This document shows positions 24,921-35,224 of a stretch of DNA of 64,000 bases, in pieces. Below the pieces are notes generated by a model, which was not told where the DNA came from, searched no databases, and worked only from the letters and a program-made list of their open reading frames with translations. The DNA is taken from assembly GCA_022410635.1 (NCBI GenBank), contig JAJVDF010000001.1, positions 12,418,464 through 12,482,463 on the forward strand, given 5' to 3'. Positions within the stretch are counted from its first letter, which is position 1; each line of letters opens with the position of its first letter. The translations under genes were made by a program, and so were the position numbers. The DNA comes from Tretioscincus oriximinensis (taxonomy: Eukaryota; Chordata; Lepidosauria; Squamata; Gymnophthalmidae).

Positions 24921-24973
24921 AATCATACCTCTTGTGCATCACTTTCTTGCAGGTCAGGAAAAGTTATGCTTAC

Positions 24974-25156
24974 CTTTTTTAGCTTCCCGCTCTTGGTGCC
25001 CACAAAAGCCAGTGAGTGATTCTTATAGACATAAGCAATAACAGAAGTCATCCTGTCCTGATCTTCTGTGAAGATGGGGAGCCCTCGTACCATTTCCGAT
25101 ACTCCGAGTGGAGCATTCATATCCAGACCACAGAAGTTATCATCAATTATTAACAG
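24974..25156 (-). CDS. PLXNA4: Plexin-A4, second coding exon (exon 3): C-terminal part of the sema domain
   Basis: This exon of 183 bases encodes 61 residues (454 in all with the previous exon). It continues in phase 0 from ...CSSA as [18 protein letters not shown], then [20 protein letters not shown] and GTKSGKLKK. These are late blades of the plexin sema beta-propeller and match plexin-A4 nearly residue for residue. The acceptor is a pyrimidine run ending TGCAG at 25157. The donor is GTAAGC at 24973-24968, directly after KLKK. Reading on past the donor gives 16 more residues and then a stop, which are intronic in the full-length form. The next exon, expected to begin with an IR(V/A)DGP-like stretch, was not recognised between 1 and 24973, so intron 3 probably exceeds this window. 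Confidence 0.95.
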
Positions 25157-25159
25157 CTG

Positions 25160-26600
25160 CAGGAAAAAGAAAAGAAACTGAATTAAGAGTTAATGCTAAT
25201 TTGTGGTACAAAATCAGTAACCATTCTGGATCCATAGTAATTTGATATTTAATTGAGTCCAAAATAAGATCTTTTATGATGACAGGCCTATCATGCCAGT
25301 TTCATACAGGAAGGGATATGAGCTCTTGGGCCCAGGGCTACCCACACTGTAAGGGCCAGAATGGCATTGTTTTGGAGGACACCAGCACCAATATGAGGAC
25401 ACCTTCCCTATTCCAATTCCAGGAAAAGCATATTCCATCTTAAGCACCATCCACTCTTCCCTAAGATTGGCTCATGTCCTTGTCAATCCAAAACTCTATT
25501 TGGTTTACAAGAATGGGCTTGATTTACCTCCACATTGGGGGTTTGAACATGTAATATTTGCATGTGAGGGCAGCAGCAATGAAATTGGTAGTCCTAGATT
25601 GCAGGCACACAATGTGTTAAAATCCAAAATATGAGAAACAATTGCGGAATGAAACCATCACACTGTACCTTTAAATCCACGTGAGACTGACAAGATGACT
25701 AACCAGGAAGTAAATACTGAGCATGCTCAGCCAGCAATTCTGCATTGTGCTGTGCTGACATCATCTCGCGGTATCCTGGTAATTCTGTTAAGAGTCTCTA
25801 CACACAGAAAGACTTGCCTCCCCAGCTGCAGGCATGGCAATTTTGCAAAACATCAGCTAAAGAATATTCTGGGGCAAAGGACCTTTTGTCTAGGTGCATT
25901 GTGAAAACTCTGTTAACACATGGAGTTGAGTAATCCCCATATATGTATCATCGCGGTCCGAACCCCTCATGTGTCTACAGCCCTATGTAGTTCTATAAAA
26001 AGATATAGCATTAACAGGAAACATTGCCGTTACATTCTGAGTCCCAAGTTACAGCACCTGTCTCTTTTCTGCCTTTCAGCTCAGGTACCTAGGAATTAGC
26101 ATATAACAAGATTTCATTCATTGTTTCTCCACACATACAGGTCTACCAAACAGCAGAACCTAGACAGAAAGCTGGCATTTGTAATTCATCCTAATCACAC
26201 TCCACAAGTCATCTGTACAGGTCGATGTGATGGCTACTGTGCAATTACATGCCACTATGTATAAGTGACAATGCAGTTACAGACACTTTACCAATTACAG
26301 AGGAATTGCAACCCTGAAGCTAAGAGGTTTTTCACTCAGATGTAATTTAGGCAAGAGCATGGAAGTGAGTGAAGTTGCTCAAATTTACTGGGACTTGTAT
26401 ATGTAGCTGTTTGTAATTTTATTTATTTATTTTTAACACCTGATTACAGGCTTGTTTCAAGTTCCTCCCTCCCCCCAAAAAAAAAAATCAGAACTTTAGT
26501 GTGGTACTTATTGCCTGACATTGTGGTACGACACACATCTTACATATGAGTCAAAGCAATAATATAGCATATATTGTGCATTATCAAATATGTAACAAAT
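25160..26600. other. Intronic stretch next to exon 3; no recognised feature
   Basis: No repeat family is recognised. The frames at 25695-25933 have no domain. Confidence 0.45.
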
Positions 26601-26626
26601 GCAAGGGAATGTTAATACCAAAACAT

Positions 26627-26877
26627 ATTATTTATTTATTATTTATTTATTTTTACTTATATCCCGCCCTACAGCCGAAGATCTCAGGGCGGCCAACCAT
26701 AGCTTTTGTTGCTTTCTCCANAACAGACATCCTGTGGAGTAGGTAGGGCTGAGAGAGTTCAAAGAACTGTGACTGGCCCAAGGTCACCCAGCTGGCTTTC
26801 ATGGAGGAGTGAGGAATCGAACTGGGAGACTACCAGGTACGATTCCAACACTCTAACCACTACACCAAACTGGCTCA
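26627..26877 (-). repeat. CORE-SINE with L2-type tail, best copy
   Basis: The minus-strand reading opens TGAGCCAGTTTGGTGTAGTG then GTTAGAGTG (A-box region), with AGTTCGATTCC (B box). CORE follows (CAGCTGGGTGACCTTGGGCC, AGTCACAG), then CTGAGATCTTCGGC, GGGCGGGATATAAGTA and ATAAATAA. It holds the uninterrupted GGGCTGAGAGAGTTC site that is split at 7458. Confidence 0.92.
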
Positions 26878-26929
26878 ACACATAGTGATGACAGCATCCA
26901 TCTTTATAGCAGCTTTAAGAAATGGATGT

Positions 26930-26995
26930 AGATTTAAGCAAATTCATGGACACCAGATGTATCAATTGCTACTAGAATGGATGCTGGAGCCTCTT
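26930..26995 (+). repeat. CR1-type LINE scrap
   Basis: It reads AAGCAAATTCATGGACACCA, ATTGCTACTAGAATGGATGC, matching 11025-11050. It stops where BovB sequence begins. Confidence 0.45.
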
Positions 26996-27019
26996 GATGA
27001 GGATGAAATTGGAGAATCC

Positions 27020-27345
27020 AAAAACTAGACTGAAACTTAACATTAAAAAACAAAACCAAGATCAAAGCAACTGACCCCCACTCCTTGCAGGCATATGGAT
27101 AGGTGGGGATGGAAGTAATGTCTGATTTTATTTTCTTGCGCTCAGAGACCACTGTAGATGGTGACTGCATCCATGGAAATAAAAGACTATTGCTCCTTGG
27201 CAGGAAAGCTATGGCAACCCTAGACAACTTATTAAAAACCAGAGACATCACCTTGCCAACAAAGATCCATATAGTCAAAGCTACAATTCTCATAGCAGTA
27301 ATCTCTACTGGTTAGAACTGAACCAATAAGGATGACTGATGGATT
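27020..27345 (+). repeat. BovB/RTE-type LINE fragment (C-terminal part of the RT ORF)
   Basis: Translation upstream is LKLNIKK, then TKIKATDP after a shift. It continues MSDFIFLRSETTVDGDC, then RLLLLGRKAMATLDNLLK, TRDITLPTKIHIVKA. This is the BovB segment after the catalytic centre (SDFIFLGSKIT.DGDC, RRLLLGRKAM, SRDITLPTK...VKAM). The part that would read VVMYGCESW is decayed to IAVIS. BovB is abundant in squamates, so the fragment also supports the taxonomic call. Confidence 0.92.
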
Positions 27346-27499
27346 AAGAATTGGCTTTTGAGAAAACTCTGCAAAGAGATTAAATGATTTACCAAGGAAA
27401 ATCAACCTTGACTGTTTACTGGAAGGACAAATATTGAAACTGGAACTCAAACACTTTAATGAGATAAAGAAAACAATCACTTTATACTTTGCTTTTTTC

Positions 27500-27716
27500 A
27501 CGCAAAAGGACACAAAGTGGATCGCAAGCTTATTTTTCACTCAGAGGTTTACATTCGTTCTTCCCCACCACGCTGTGATGGTTCCCATTTATCTAATTGC
27601 AATTTCTTGCTTTTGAATAGCAAAAGCTCACTCCTCTCCACCGCCAACACAGTTTCAAACTTGGTATCTCTCCTGAAACACCATGGATGCTAACCACTGT
27701 GCCATTGTACCACTGT
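27500..27716 (-). repeat. tRNA-like SINE (family B), old copy
   Basis: Shared body: GGACACAAAGTGGATCGCAA, TTCTTCCCCACCACGCTGTG, ATTTATCTAATTGCAATTTC, TTGCTTTTGAATAGC, GCTCACTCCTCTCC. The tRNA-like end is decayed (GCTAACCACTGTGCCATTGT). Confidence 0.65.
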
Positions 27717-27719
27717 GGA

Positions 27720-29300
27720 AGTAAAGGGCATGAGTTAGTCAGTAGATTGTGCCTTGATCCATGAGTAATGAAAAATCAGATACAACAGATTTTCCATAGT
27801 TTAATCCCATGCAGCATTTAATGATATCTTCTTCAGTTTTCAATAACATTCCTCAACCAATCCTACCAGTGCTTCCAGATGCCAAAGATGTTTTTAAACC
27901 TTCTAAAGCAAGAAGAATCCCCTGGAGGACCAACTTCTGAAGCATCTTTCTATTTCCATCTATCTTCATTACTGTCCATGTTTGTGTTCTCACTGGGTCA
28001 TCCAAAGCACCAAGTCAATCAAATCTATAGTCCTGCATTCAATTATCAGCCCCATTTACATCACCTGCAAAACATTCCAAATGGTGCCTGCCCCAGTTTA
28101 TCAAACAGAAAAATATGTACCTCCAGGCAAACCCAGGTGCACCAGGAACTGGCAGTAAGACAATCTCTACTGAAGAGCAATTAGTATAATTATTATTTTG
28201 TTTTGCAGACAAAATTGCAACGGGCTCCTAAGCGCCTCAGCATGTGTGACAACAGTGCTCAACAAAACTTAAAACAACAACAACAGAGAAGATTCTGCTT
28301 GGCAGTTTTGGAACATCTTGGCTCAAAAATCCCTGAATTATTGGCAAACATCAGCCAGCTGAATTAAAAAGCAGGTGAAACATTACTATGAATGTCTATT
28401 GTACCGGGTGGGTAATATATGCATAATCTCTACCCAGAGTGCTTGGAATTACCAACGTATTATCACTTGGGTTGGCTATGCCTGTCAATACAAATGTTTT
28501 GAAATAGCATCAGATGAAATATTAAAGCAATATTAGGCACATCCTTTCCATTAGACTTGCAGGTATTTCTATTCCAAAACTTTGAATATCATAGCTTGGA
28601 TATAAATAAACTTTTCTTCACCATCTCCTTCACTTTGCTCCTATTATAATTGTTGAACAGTGAAAACATGCTTCTAACTTATGGCATTCTCAGTCATTGG
28701 CTCTCTTTATTAATCACTTAATCATTAGGAACAAGATATTAGAAATTGATAGAAGGGCTCAATGGAATATGATTTCATTGCCATTTATTGGCATGATAGG
28801 ATGTTTCCAAATATTATCATTCCTGGAAAAAAACATTTTAAACTGTTTTCATACACCTCTGATTTTTACATACGCATTCATTGAGTTCTAGAGTAGAGAT
28901 TCGGGACAGCTAGGGAGGATAATGAGAGGAAGGAGCATTTGTGTTTAGATATCTGTACCACATAATGAAAAAAATGGATGCTGTGAAAGATGGAAGGCAA
29001 AATGATAGTTGCTCAACAATATTTCAATTGGTGTGTATTAGTATTTCTGTGAAAAGCCACTGCTTGAGAATCCTGATTTGAGAAGTGAAACAAACATAGG
29101 CTTAGTTAGCATGAGGTTCATGCAAAACTGTTCTCAAATATGTCTGAACCATATTAGCCATGGTTACACTTAAGTCTCAATCCAACTTCAGACTTTTTTC
29201 ACAACAAAAAAATGCAGCAGCAGAATTATTAATGATTTTCCTCCCACATTATATAAACAAAAACTGGGTATTTGGTGGTAGGCCCCCCTCCACACACGTG
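27720..29300. other. Intronic stretch with no recognised feature
   Basis: AT-rich. The 101-codon frame at 27879-28184 has no motif and no splice context. Confidence 0.45.
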
Positions 29301-29308
29301 CTGAAGCA

Positions 29309-29570
29309 GTGCCTTTTAAGATTAAAGAGGGCTACAGAGCTCACTCCCTCACCTACACTGTTGCAGGGCTGCTGGAGTCCTCTTCAGGAGGAGCACAGCA
29401 CTTCCATGGTAACCGCCAGGATACTGTCTCCCGATCACGTGGGGTCCCAGCAGCCGCCACCACACATGCCAGTGCACAATTGGCTGCTGGTTCCCAGATC
29501 TCGCAGGACTTCACACACAGTTCTCGGGCCAGATGCAGAAGTCTCACTCGCACAGCAGCAAAGTCAACCA
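29309..29570 (+). other. GC-rich segment of unknown origin, open and in frame with the RT fragment that follows
   Basis: These 87 codons have no stop and run straight into the next feature's METIIKNK start. The peptide (Ser, Ala, Thr and Arg rich) is not part of any LINE ORF I recognise. Base composition is clearly richer in GC than both flanks. It may be a piece of another repeat joined by chance. Confidence 0.45.
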
Positions 29571-30013
29571 TGGAAACCATAATTAAGAACAAAATTACTA
29601 AGCACATGGAGAAGCACACGTTGCTCAAAGAAACTCAGCATGGCTTCAGCAAAGGTAAATCATTCCTTACTAACTTGCTAGAATTCTTTGAGAGTTATAA
29701 CAAACATGTAGATAAAGGGGATCCAGTTGATATTGTCTATGTAGATTTTCAGAAGGATTTTGATAAAGTCCCTCATCAAAGGCTTCTAAAAAAGCTCCAC
29801 ACTCATGGTATAAGAGGACAGGCTTTGTTCTGGATTGGAAACTGGCTAAAAGATAGAAAACAGAGGGTAGTAATAAATGGACAGTTCTCTGAGTGGAAAG
29901 AGGTAAGAAATGGGGTATCCCAGGGGTCTGTACTGGGACCTTTGCTTTTCAATATATTCATAAACGATCTGGATGCCGAGGTAAATAGTGAAGTAGCCAA
30001 AGAAACAACGGCC
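29571..30013 (+). repeat. Jockey-superfamily LINE reverse transcriptase fragment (CR1/L2/Rex1 grade)
   Basis: An open frame of about 148 codons covers the fingers and palm. METIIKNKI lies at the start; KETQHGFSKGKS precedes the first catalytic block, in which DIVYVDFQKDFDKVPHQR carries an Asp of the catalytic triad. WLKDRKQRVVINGQFSEWKE, GVSQGSVLGPLLFNIFINDL follow. It stops at SEVAKETTA, just where the FADD box would begin, so the second catalytic motif is missing. It is dead, but the frame is surprisingly clean. Confidence 0.92.
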
Positions 30014-30126
30014 TAAACTCTATTCCAATGAAACCCTTATTGGCACTGGATGGAACCATCATCTGGGTGAGCTGGCATGGGAGAGGAGGACTTTTATCAC
30101 AGTAAAGGTACATCTTTGCAAGAGTG

Positions 30127-30637
30127 TAGACTGACCAGATTTTTGATGCCCAAACCATAGTAATTAATATTCATGGTAATTTGCATATTCATAAATATGC
30201 AAATCACCTACCAACATGCATTTCCCTCTGAAATTCCTGCCCAAGAAATCTGTGAAGCATGTGAGAGTTTTTTTAAAGTGTGTGAAAACTTTTGGAGTGC
30301 ATCGGAAATTTATTTTTTTATTTTTTCACTAAGGGGAGCATGCCTTCAGGAGATGGCCCCGGTTGCCAGAGCCCCTTAGTGGTGGTGCAATCAATCAAAA
30401 AAAGATTTAAATTTTTTTTTTAAATGTGTGAGAAATTTTTATTTTTACTGAGGGGATAGTGCCTTTAGGAACTGGCCCCAGTTACCAGAGCTCCCTAGTG
30501 GTGGTGCAGTGATAAAAAAAAATCAATTAAAAAAAAAATTTTTACTCAGCAAAAACTGGGGAAATGGCGCTGCTCCCCTCCCCCCCGAGAGGGCGGGGTA
30601 GACATCCCCCCAAAAAGGGGGTGATCTGGTCAGCCTA
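30127..30637. mobile_element. GACC-ended non-autonomous DNA element, 511 bp, hAT-like
   Basis: Ends TAGACTGACCAGAT and ATCTGGTCAGCCTA are inverted repeats. The flanks are CAAGAGTG (30119-30126) and CAAGAGTA (30638-30645), an 8-bp target duplication with one change, as expected for hAT. Inside are two tandem units of about 110 bp, each with GGGGA..GTGCC(T/C)T, GGCCCC(A/G)GTT(G/A)CCAGAG and AGTGGTGGTGCA followed by an A/T run. It shares its ends with 54777 and 55926. No coding capacity. Confidence 0.85.
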
Positions 30638-30949
30638 CAAGAGTAACACCAATGAAATTCCATGGCACTTTCATGAGTTGTCAAATTCAAACACTGTATC
30701 CCCCTGGATATAAAGCTACATACATCACTCCATATAGTGACTTAGCCTACATACTTGTACATAACAAGATAACAATTTATTCCATTAGAGTGTAAAACAT
30801 ATATATGTTCATAGTAGCCTACAACAGATGCATCCTATGCAGAAAGAGTCCAACTTCTGAGATATCTGTAGTGTCAAAAACCTTGAAAGGATGTAGGTAA
30901 GTGTCCAAATCTTAAAAAGATGAAGGTAAGTATCTCATATTCTTATCGG

Positions 30950-32275
30950 AAAATGCAGATGATATACATATCCTTTTGGATCTATCAGCAGCATTTGACG
31001 TTGTGGACCATGACATCCTGATCCACCGCCTTGAAGAGGCTGGAGTTCAAGGAACAACTCTTGCTTGGTTCTCTTCATTCCTCCAGTGCAGAGGGCAGTG
31101 AGTAGCAGTGAGTGGGTCAGAGCTCCCAGCCGTCTCTGCTTCAATAGGGTTCCCCAAGGTGCACTGCTTTCCGCAGGGCTTTTCAATACCTTTATGCGCC
31201 CCTTGGCTCAGTTAATCTGGAATTATGGACTGATCTGCCATCAGTACACTGATGACACACAGTTCCTCCTGCTGATGGAGGGTCAGTCAGCTTCAGTCCC
31301 AGATATTCTCTCCCATTGCCTAGAAGCCATTGCGAACTGGTTAAGCAGTAGTAGGTCGAAGACGGAGGTCCTCTGGCTGGGCCGTGAGACTAAACCTAGT
31401 GAACTCCAGCTGCCTCCCTTAAGGGAGAGCCCTCTGTGTACTCTCCCAACTGTCAAGAGCCTGGGTGTCCACCTGGACTCCAACCTTTCCAGGGAGACCC
31501 AGATGGTGCGCTCAGTTCAAACAGCCTTCTTCTACCTGAGTCAAGCTCTGTAGTTGGCCCCTTTCCTCTCTCACCCTGACCTAGCCACCATGATCCATGC
31601 AACAGTTACCGCCAGGCTGGATTATTGTAACTCTCTGTACGCCAGCCTTCCCTTGTGCCTTATCTGGAGGCTGAAGTTGGTCCAGAATGCAGCAGCCCAT
31701 TTATTAACAGGTGCCCCTCGTGGGGTGCACTGGTTGCCAATTGAGTTCCAGATCTAATTCAAGGTGCTAGTTGTGACCTTTAAAGCTTTACGTGGCTTAG
31801 GGCCCTCATATTTGNGAGACCAGCTTACCCTCTATAAACTGAGAACATTGAGGTCATGTATGGACCTTAATCGGTTACAGGTTCCTGGTGTCAGTGAGGC
31901 CCGCCTTTCAGTCACCAAAAAGAGGGCATTCTCTTGTGTGGTCCCTACCTGGTGGAACACACTCTCTATGAGTACTTGAGCAGTTAAAGAAGTTTCTGGA
32001 GAGCTTGTAAAGTAGAGTTGTTCCGCCAGGCCTATGGGTAGCTTCAGTCTAGCCTCAAGCTGATCTGCATCCACTGTATTGCCCTTTGGATTTGATTTGG
32101 TTTACGTTGTGGGGTTATGATTGTAATTTGTTTTTAAATATTTCATGGACTTCTACTGGTTTTATATCATTATCTTGCATTTTATTGTTTTGTATTACAC
32201 TGTGAGCTGCCCAGAGCCCTTTGTGGGGTGGGCGGGGTATAAATCAAATAGTAAAGTAAAGTAAATGTAGATGAT
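30950..32275 (+). repeat. L2-type LINE, 3' half with RT and C-terminal domains, broken
   Basis: Frames in order: [16 protein letters not shown] (first catalytic Asp), a decayed stretch, VPQGALLSAGLFNTFMRPL, then CHQYTDDTQFLLL. The catalytic box is YTDD instead of YADD. The order continues with KTEVLWLGRETKP, VKSLGVHLDSNLS, RLDYCNSLYASLP, LVQNAAAHLLTGAPRGVHWL, TFKALRGLGPSYL, then RAFSCVVPTWWNTLS. At least three stops or shifts break it (near 31100, 31552 and 31757). The 3' end is GAGCTGCCCAGAGCCCTTTG, GGGCGGGGTATAAAT and AGTAAAGTAAAG. Confidence 0.93.
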
Positions 32276-32391
32276 ATTGAGCTGGAATAGGAGTAAGCAC
32301 AGCTGGAAGAAAATTTAGGAGTTTTTCAACATCATCTTCCTCAACGGCTGACATTTTAGTTTCTTGATATCTTAGTTTCTCAAGTACATCA

Positions 32392-32905
32392 ACGGGCTGG
32401 AGAACCTCCCTTATGAAATCAGGCTGCCACATCTGGGCCTTTTCAGCCTAGAAAGACTGCGTTTGAGAGGTGATCTGATTAAAGTGTATAAAATCATGCA
32501 TGGGATGGATAAGGTGAATAGAGAAAAAATGTTTTCTCTATCACATAACACTAGGACCAGAGGGCATTCCTTGAAACTGATGGACAGATGAGTGAGAACA
32601 GACAAAGGAAAGTATTTTTTCATCCAGAGTGTCATCAGCTTGTAGAATTTACTTCCTGAAGAGGTAGGGGTAGGGTAGCTAACAGCTTGGATAGTTTTTG
32701 GACACCAAGGATATAAATAGCTACAAGGATGGATGTCTGGATGCTGCCTCTGGGATGGAGCATTTGCAGGGAGTTGCAAATAGAAGCATATTTTGCCTTC
32801 TTCTGTTCAGACTGCCCAGGTACAATTGGTGGGCCTCTGTGTATGAAACAGAATGCTGCACTGGATGGGCTCTGCCCTGATTCAGCAAATGTTTATTATC
32901 ACTTC
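32392..32905 (+). repeat. CR1-type LINE 3' region, long copy
   Basis: Starts GGGCTGGAGAACCTCCCTTA, TGAAATCAGGCTGCC, CTTTTCAGCCTAGAAAGACT, then GAGAGGTGATCTGATTAAAG. It follows the same order as 19470-19998. It ends GAATGCTGCACTGGATGGGC, TTCAGCAAATGTTTATTATC (decayed terminus). Confidence 0.85.
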
Positions 32906-34732
32906 TGAGACTTGACATAAAAATGGGGAGTCAGGACACTGATACACTTGTGCCCAAAGGTCTGGCAGCAAATCATGCTCTCACTCCTAGTAGAATTGTG
33001 GTGTTCACCCATAGCTCTAGTTATGCTTTAGTAAACTTTAAACTCCCTCAGTACAGATGGTCATATCCAGAGCTCTAAAGTTATTCCAAAAAGCGTTAGT
33101 GAAACTGATCCCTGATAAATTAAGTACAAAAACTTGGGGCNGCAACCCACTTCCCTCCCCACCCTTGCCTTCTGATGTCACAGCCCCGCTCCCCCCCCCC
33201 ATGCAGTGTGGGATTTGGCTGCAAGAATGAGGCTCAGTTCTGTTGAGCACATTACCACACTGCTCAACAAAATGATTATTGTGCAAACTCAGTCGTGCCA
33301 TGGCCCCCAGACCAGCAGTGCTTTAAATAGCATCTGAATTGCTCTGAAGAGTCTCAGACAACTCTGCTTCCAGCAATTCAGCCCTTGGATTCTGTTCCTT
33401 TTGCTTTGGAACATTTGTCACCCTTTTAGAAGTGCTTCTTGTGCAGTTGGGCCCTTTGGTTTGCTAATACACAAAGCAAGGCAATAGCAAAGTAATGTGA
33501 GGTCAGTTTGTCCTAAAAGTGCCATGTAAACAACTGCCTAGAAGACCATGCAGGAAACTGCTGGCATAGGCCACATGTGACAAAATCTACTGAACCATGC
33601 ATGAAAGCAGCCGGGGTCCGCTAGCAGCATTGCCAGACGCAGCATCAACAATCAACTCTTTTCCAGCTCATGTTAATCAGTCATGAGGCATACGGTAAAG
33701 AATTCTTTGCAGCTGCCAAGGAAAACCTATGAAAAACCCCAGCTGGGGAGAAAGGCTGCAGAAAGCAAGGGTCAAATCCACAATCTCCTAAAAGTGAGTT
33801 TCACCTGCAAGGGAAGCTGATTATGTTTAGCTTTCTGAGCAGGGCTAGCGCCATGCATTTGCCCTTGGGTAATGGGCCAATCATACAGGGAGCAGGCTTA
33901 ATATAGACTTTGGGGAAGCCGGATGGGAGAAGGGTTTTGCCAGAAATATCTCAGACACAATAGCACCAGTCAGTTGCCCCAGGCTGTGTTCCACCCTGAA
34001 TGGCCATGTTGTATGAGTGGGGTCAAAGAGGAAAATGAGAAGTCAAGGCAAAGTGATGCTTGAAGCTGGAAAGCCTTGGCAAGCAGCCAGTTAATGGGCC
34101 AGGGACTTAAAAATGAAAATTCTTCTTGTCAATGTCACAAGGAAGATTTTAAAGCATTTTCTATCATTATTGTTTAAAGGATTTCCAGTCAAAGGTGGTA
34201 TATGATAGGCAGTGTTTCCTGTGATGCATATACACTGTCACCTTTGCCCCTGTAGGGATGGAAGGCTTGTTAAATTCTACAAAAGCTTCCAAATGCTGTT
34301 TCAGCTGAAATGATCGCATGACAAGTAGACACTTTGCAGGCAATATCAAAACATGTTGCCACTGAGATCTCAAGAACTAGGGGGCCCATCGCTCCTTTTC
34401 AATCAAAGTTGGCTGTAGAACCTGGACCAGAACTGATTCAGAAATATACAGATTTATAAGCAAGAGTGCAAAGGCAATGTGGGTTGTTTGCATTCTTTTT
34501 GCAAGAACGATTGGAGGACTTGCTGTCATCATCTGGACAAGGAGACTGGCAAGACATGATCTGGGACTGTGATAGCTGTTCTAGCCCAGGCTCCACACAG
34601 GACCCAAAACTCATAAAATCTTCTGAGATGGTCCCCAAAGGCCTTAACAGTTAAGAATGATCATTCCTAGCCTTAGATCCACTGGAATCCCATTTTGCCA
34701 ACATGTTGTGATATGTCAAGAGACTTATTTTG
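32906..34732. other. Intronic stretch with no recognised feature
   Basis: No repeat family identified. A C-rich run lies near 33190. Confidence 0.4.
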
Positions 34733-35085
34733 AATCACAGAATCAAAGTTGGAAGGAAGAAGAACTGGGTTCTTATACCCCACTTTTCTCACCTTTCAAA
34801 GGGACACAAAGTGGCTTACAAGGGTATTTTGCCCAAGGGCTTATATTCTATCTTCCCCACAAGGGTGTAGTGGTTTCCATTTATCTACTTGCAGTCAGTT
34901 GCAATTTCTTGCAATTCTTGCTTACCAATAGCTGGGTTGGCTAGAGCTACAAGTTAGGAGAAGGTGCTCACCCCTCCCCACATCTGACTCAGGGCTTTGA
35001 AACCCGATCTCCCAGACGAGAGACCATTTCCTTAGTAATTGAGCCATTCCAAGGTCATCAAGTCTAATTCCCTATTCAATAAAGG
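34733..35085 (-). repeat. CR1 3' terminus (inverted), split by a SINE
   Basis: AATCACAGAATCAAAGTTGG (34733-34756) and CCAAGGTCATCAAGTCTAAT (35049-35085) are two halves of one inverted CR1 end. Compare AGAATCATAATGGAAGGGAC, CTCCAAGGTCATTGGGTCCA at 63240. The SINE at 34757-35048 lies between them. Confidence 0.8.
34757..35048 (-). repeat. tRNA-like SINE (family B), near full length
   Basis: It reads AAGAAGAACTGGGTTCTTAT, ACCCCACTTTTCTCACCTTT, GTATTTTGCCCAAGGGCTTA, TCTTCCCCAC, AATAGCTGGGTTGGCTAGAG, GGTGCTCACCCCTCCCCACA, GCTTTGAAACCCGATCTCCC and ATTGAGCCATT. The tRNA-like end lies on the right, so the element is in minus orientation. Confidence 0.88.
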
Positions 35086-35092
35086 CGAGTTC

Positions 35093-35224
35093 TCCTTTGA
35101 TGGAAGTCTTCAGAGGTTGGATAGCCACCTGTCTGGAATGGTTAAGTGAATCCTGTTTTGAGCATAGGATTGGGCCCAACGACTCAGAAGATCCGTTCCA
35201 TCCCTATAATTCTATGATTCAAAC
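35093..35224 (+). repeat. CR1 3' terminus of the ATTCTATGA type, direct
   Basis: It reads CCTTTGATGGAAGTCTTCAG, GGATAGCCACCTGTCTGGAA and GATCCGTTCCATCCCTATAA, then TTCTATGATTC, the CR1 end. It is tail to tail with the inverted copy before it. Confidence 0.8.

Larger units (their letters stand above)
1..24973 (-). other. PLXNA4: PLXNA4 intron 3 (5' part; continues out of the window)
   Basis: This sequence lies downstream of the exon 3 donor. No open reading frame resembles the following plexin exons (rest of sema, PSI, IPT). The short frames here overlap repeats or are random. The stretch is therefore read as intron, with repeats listed separately. Confidence 0.8.

Noticed and set aside
26820..26877. 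tRNA gene suggested by clear A-box and B-box sequences on the minus strand
   Set aside because: The tRNA-like part is the head of a CORE-SINE present in three copies, with no acceptor-stem pairing expected of a functional tRNA.
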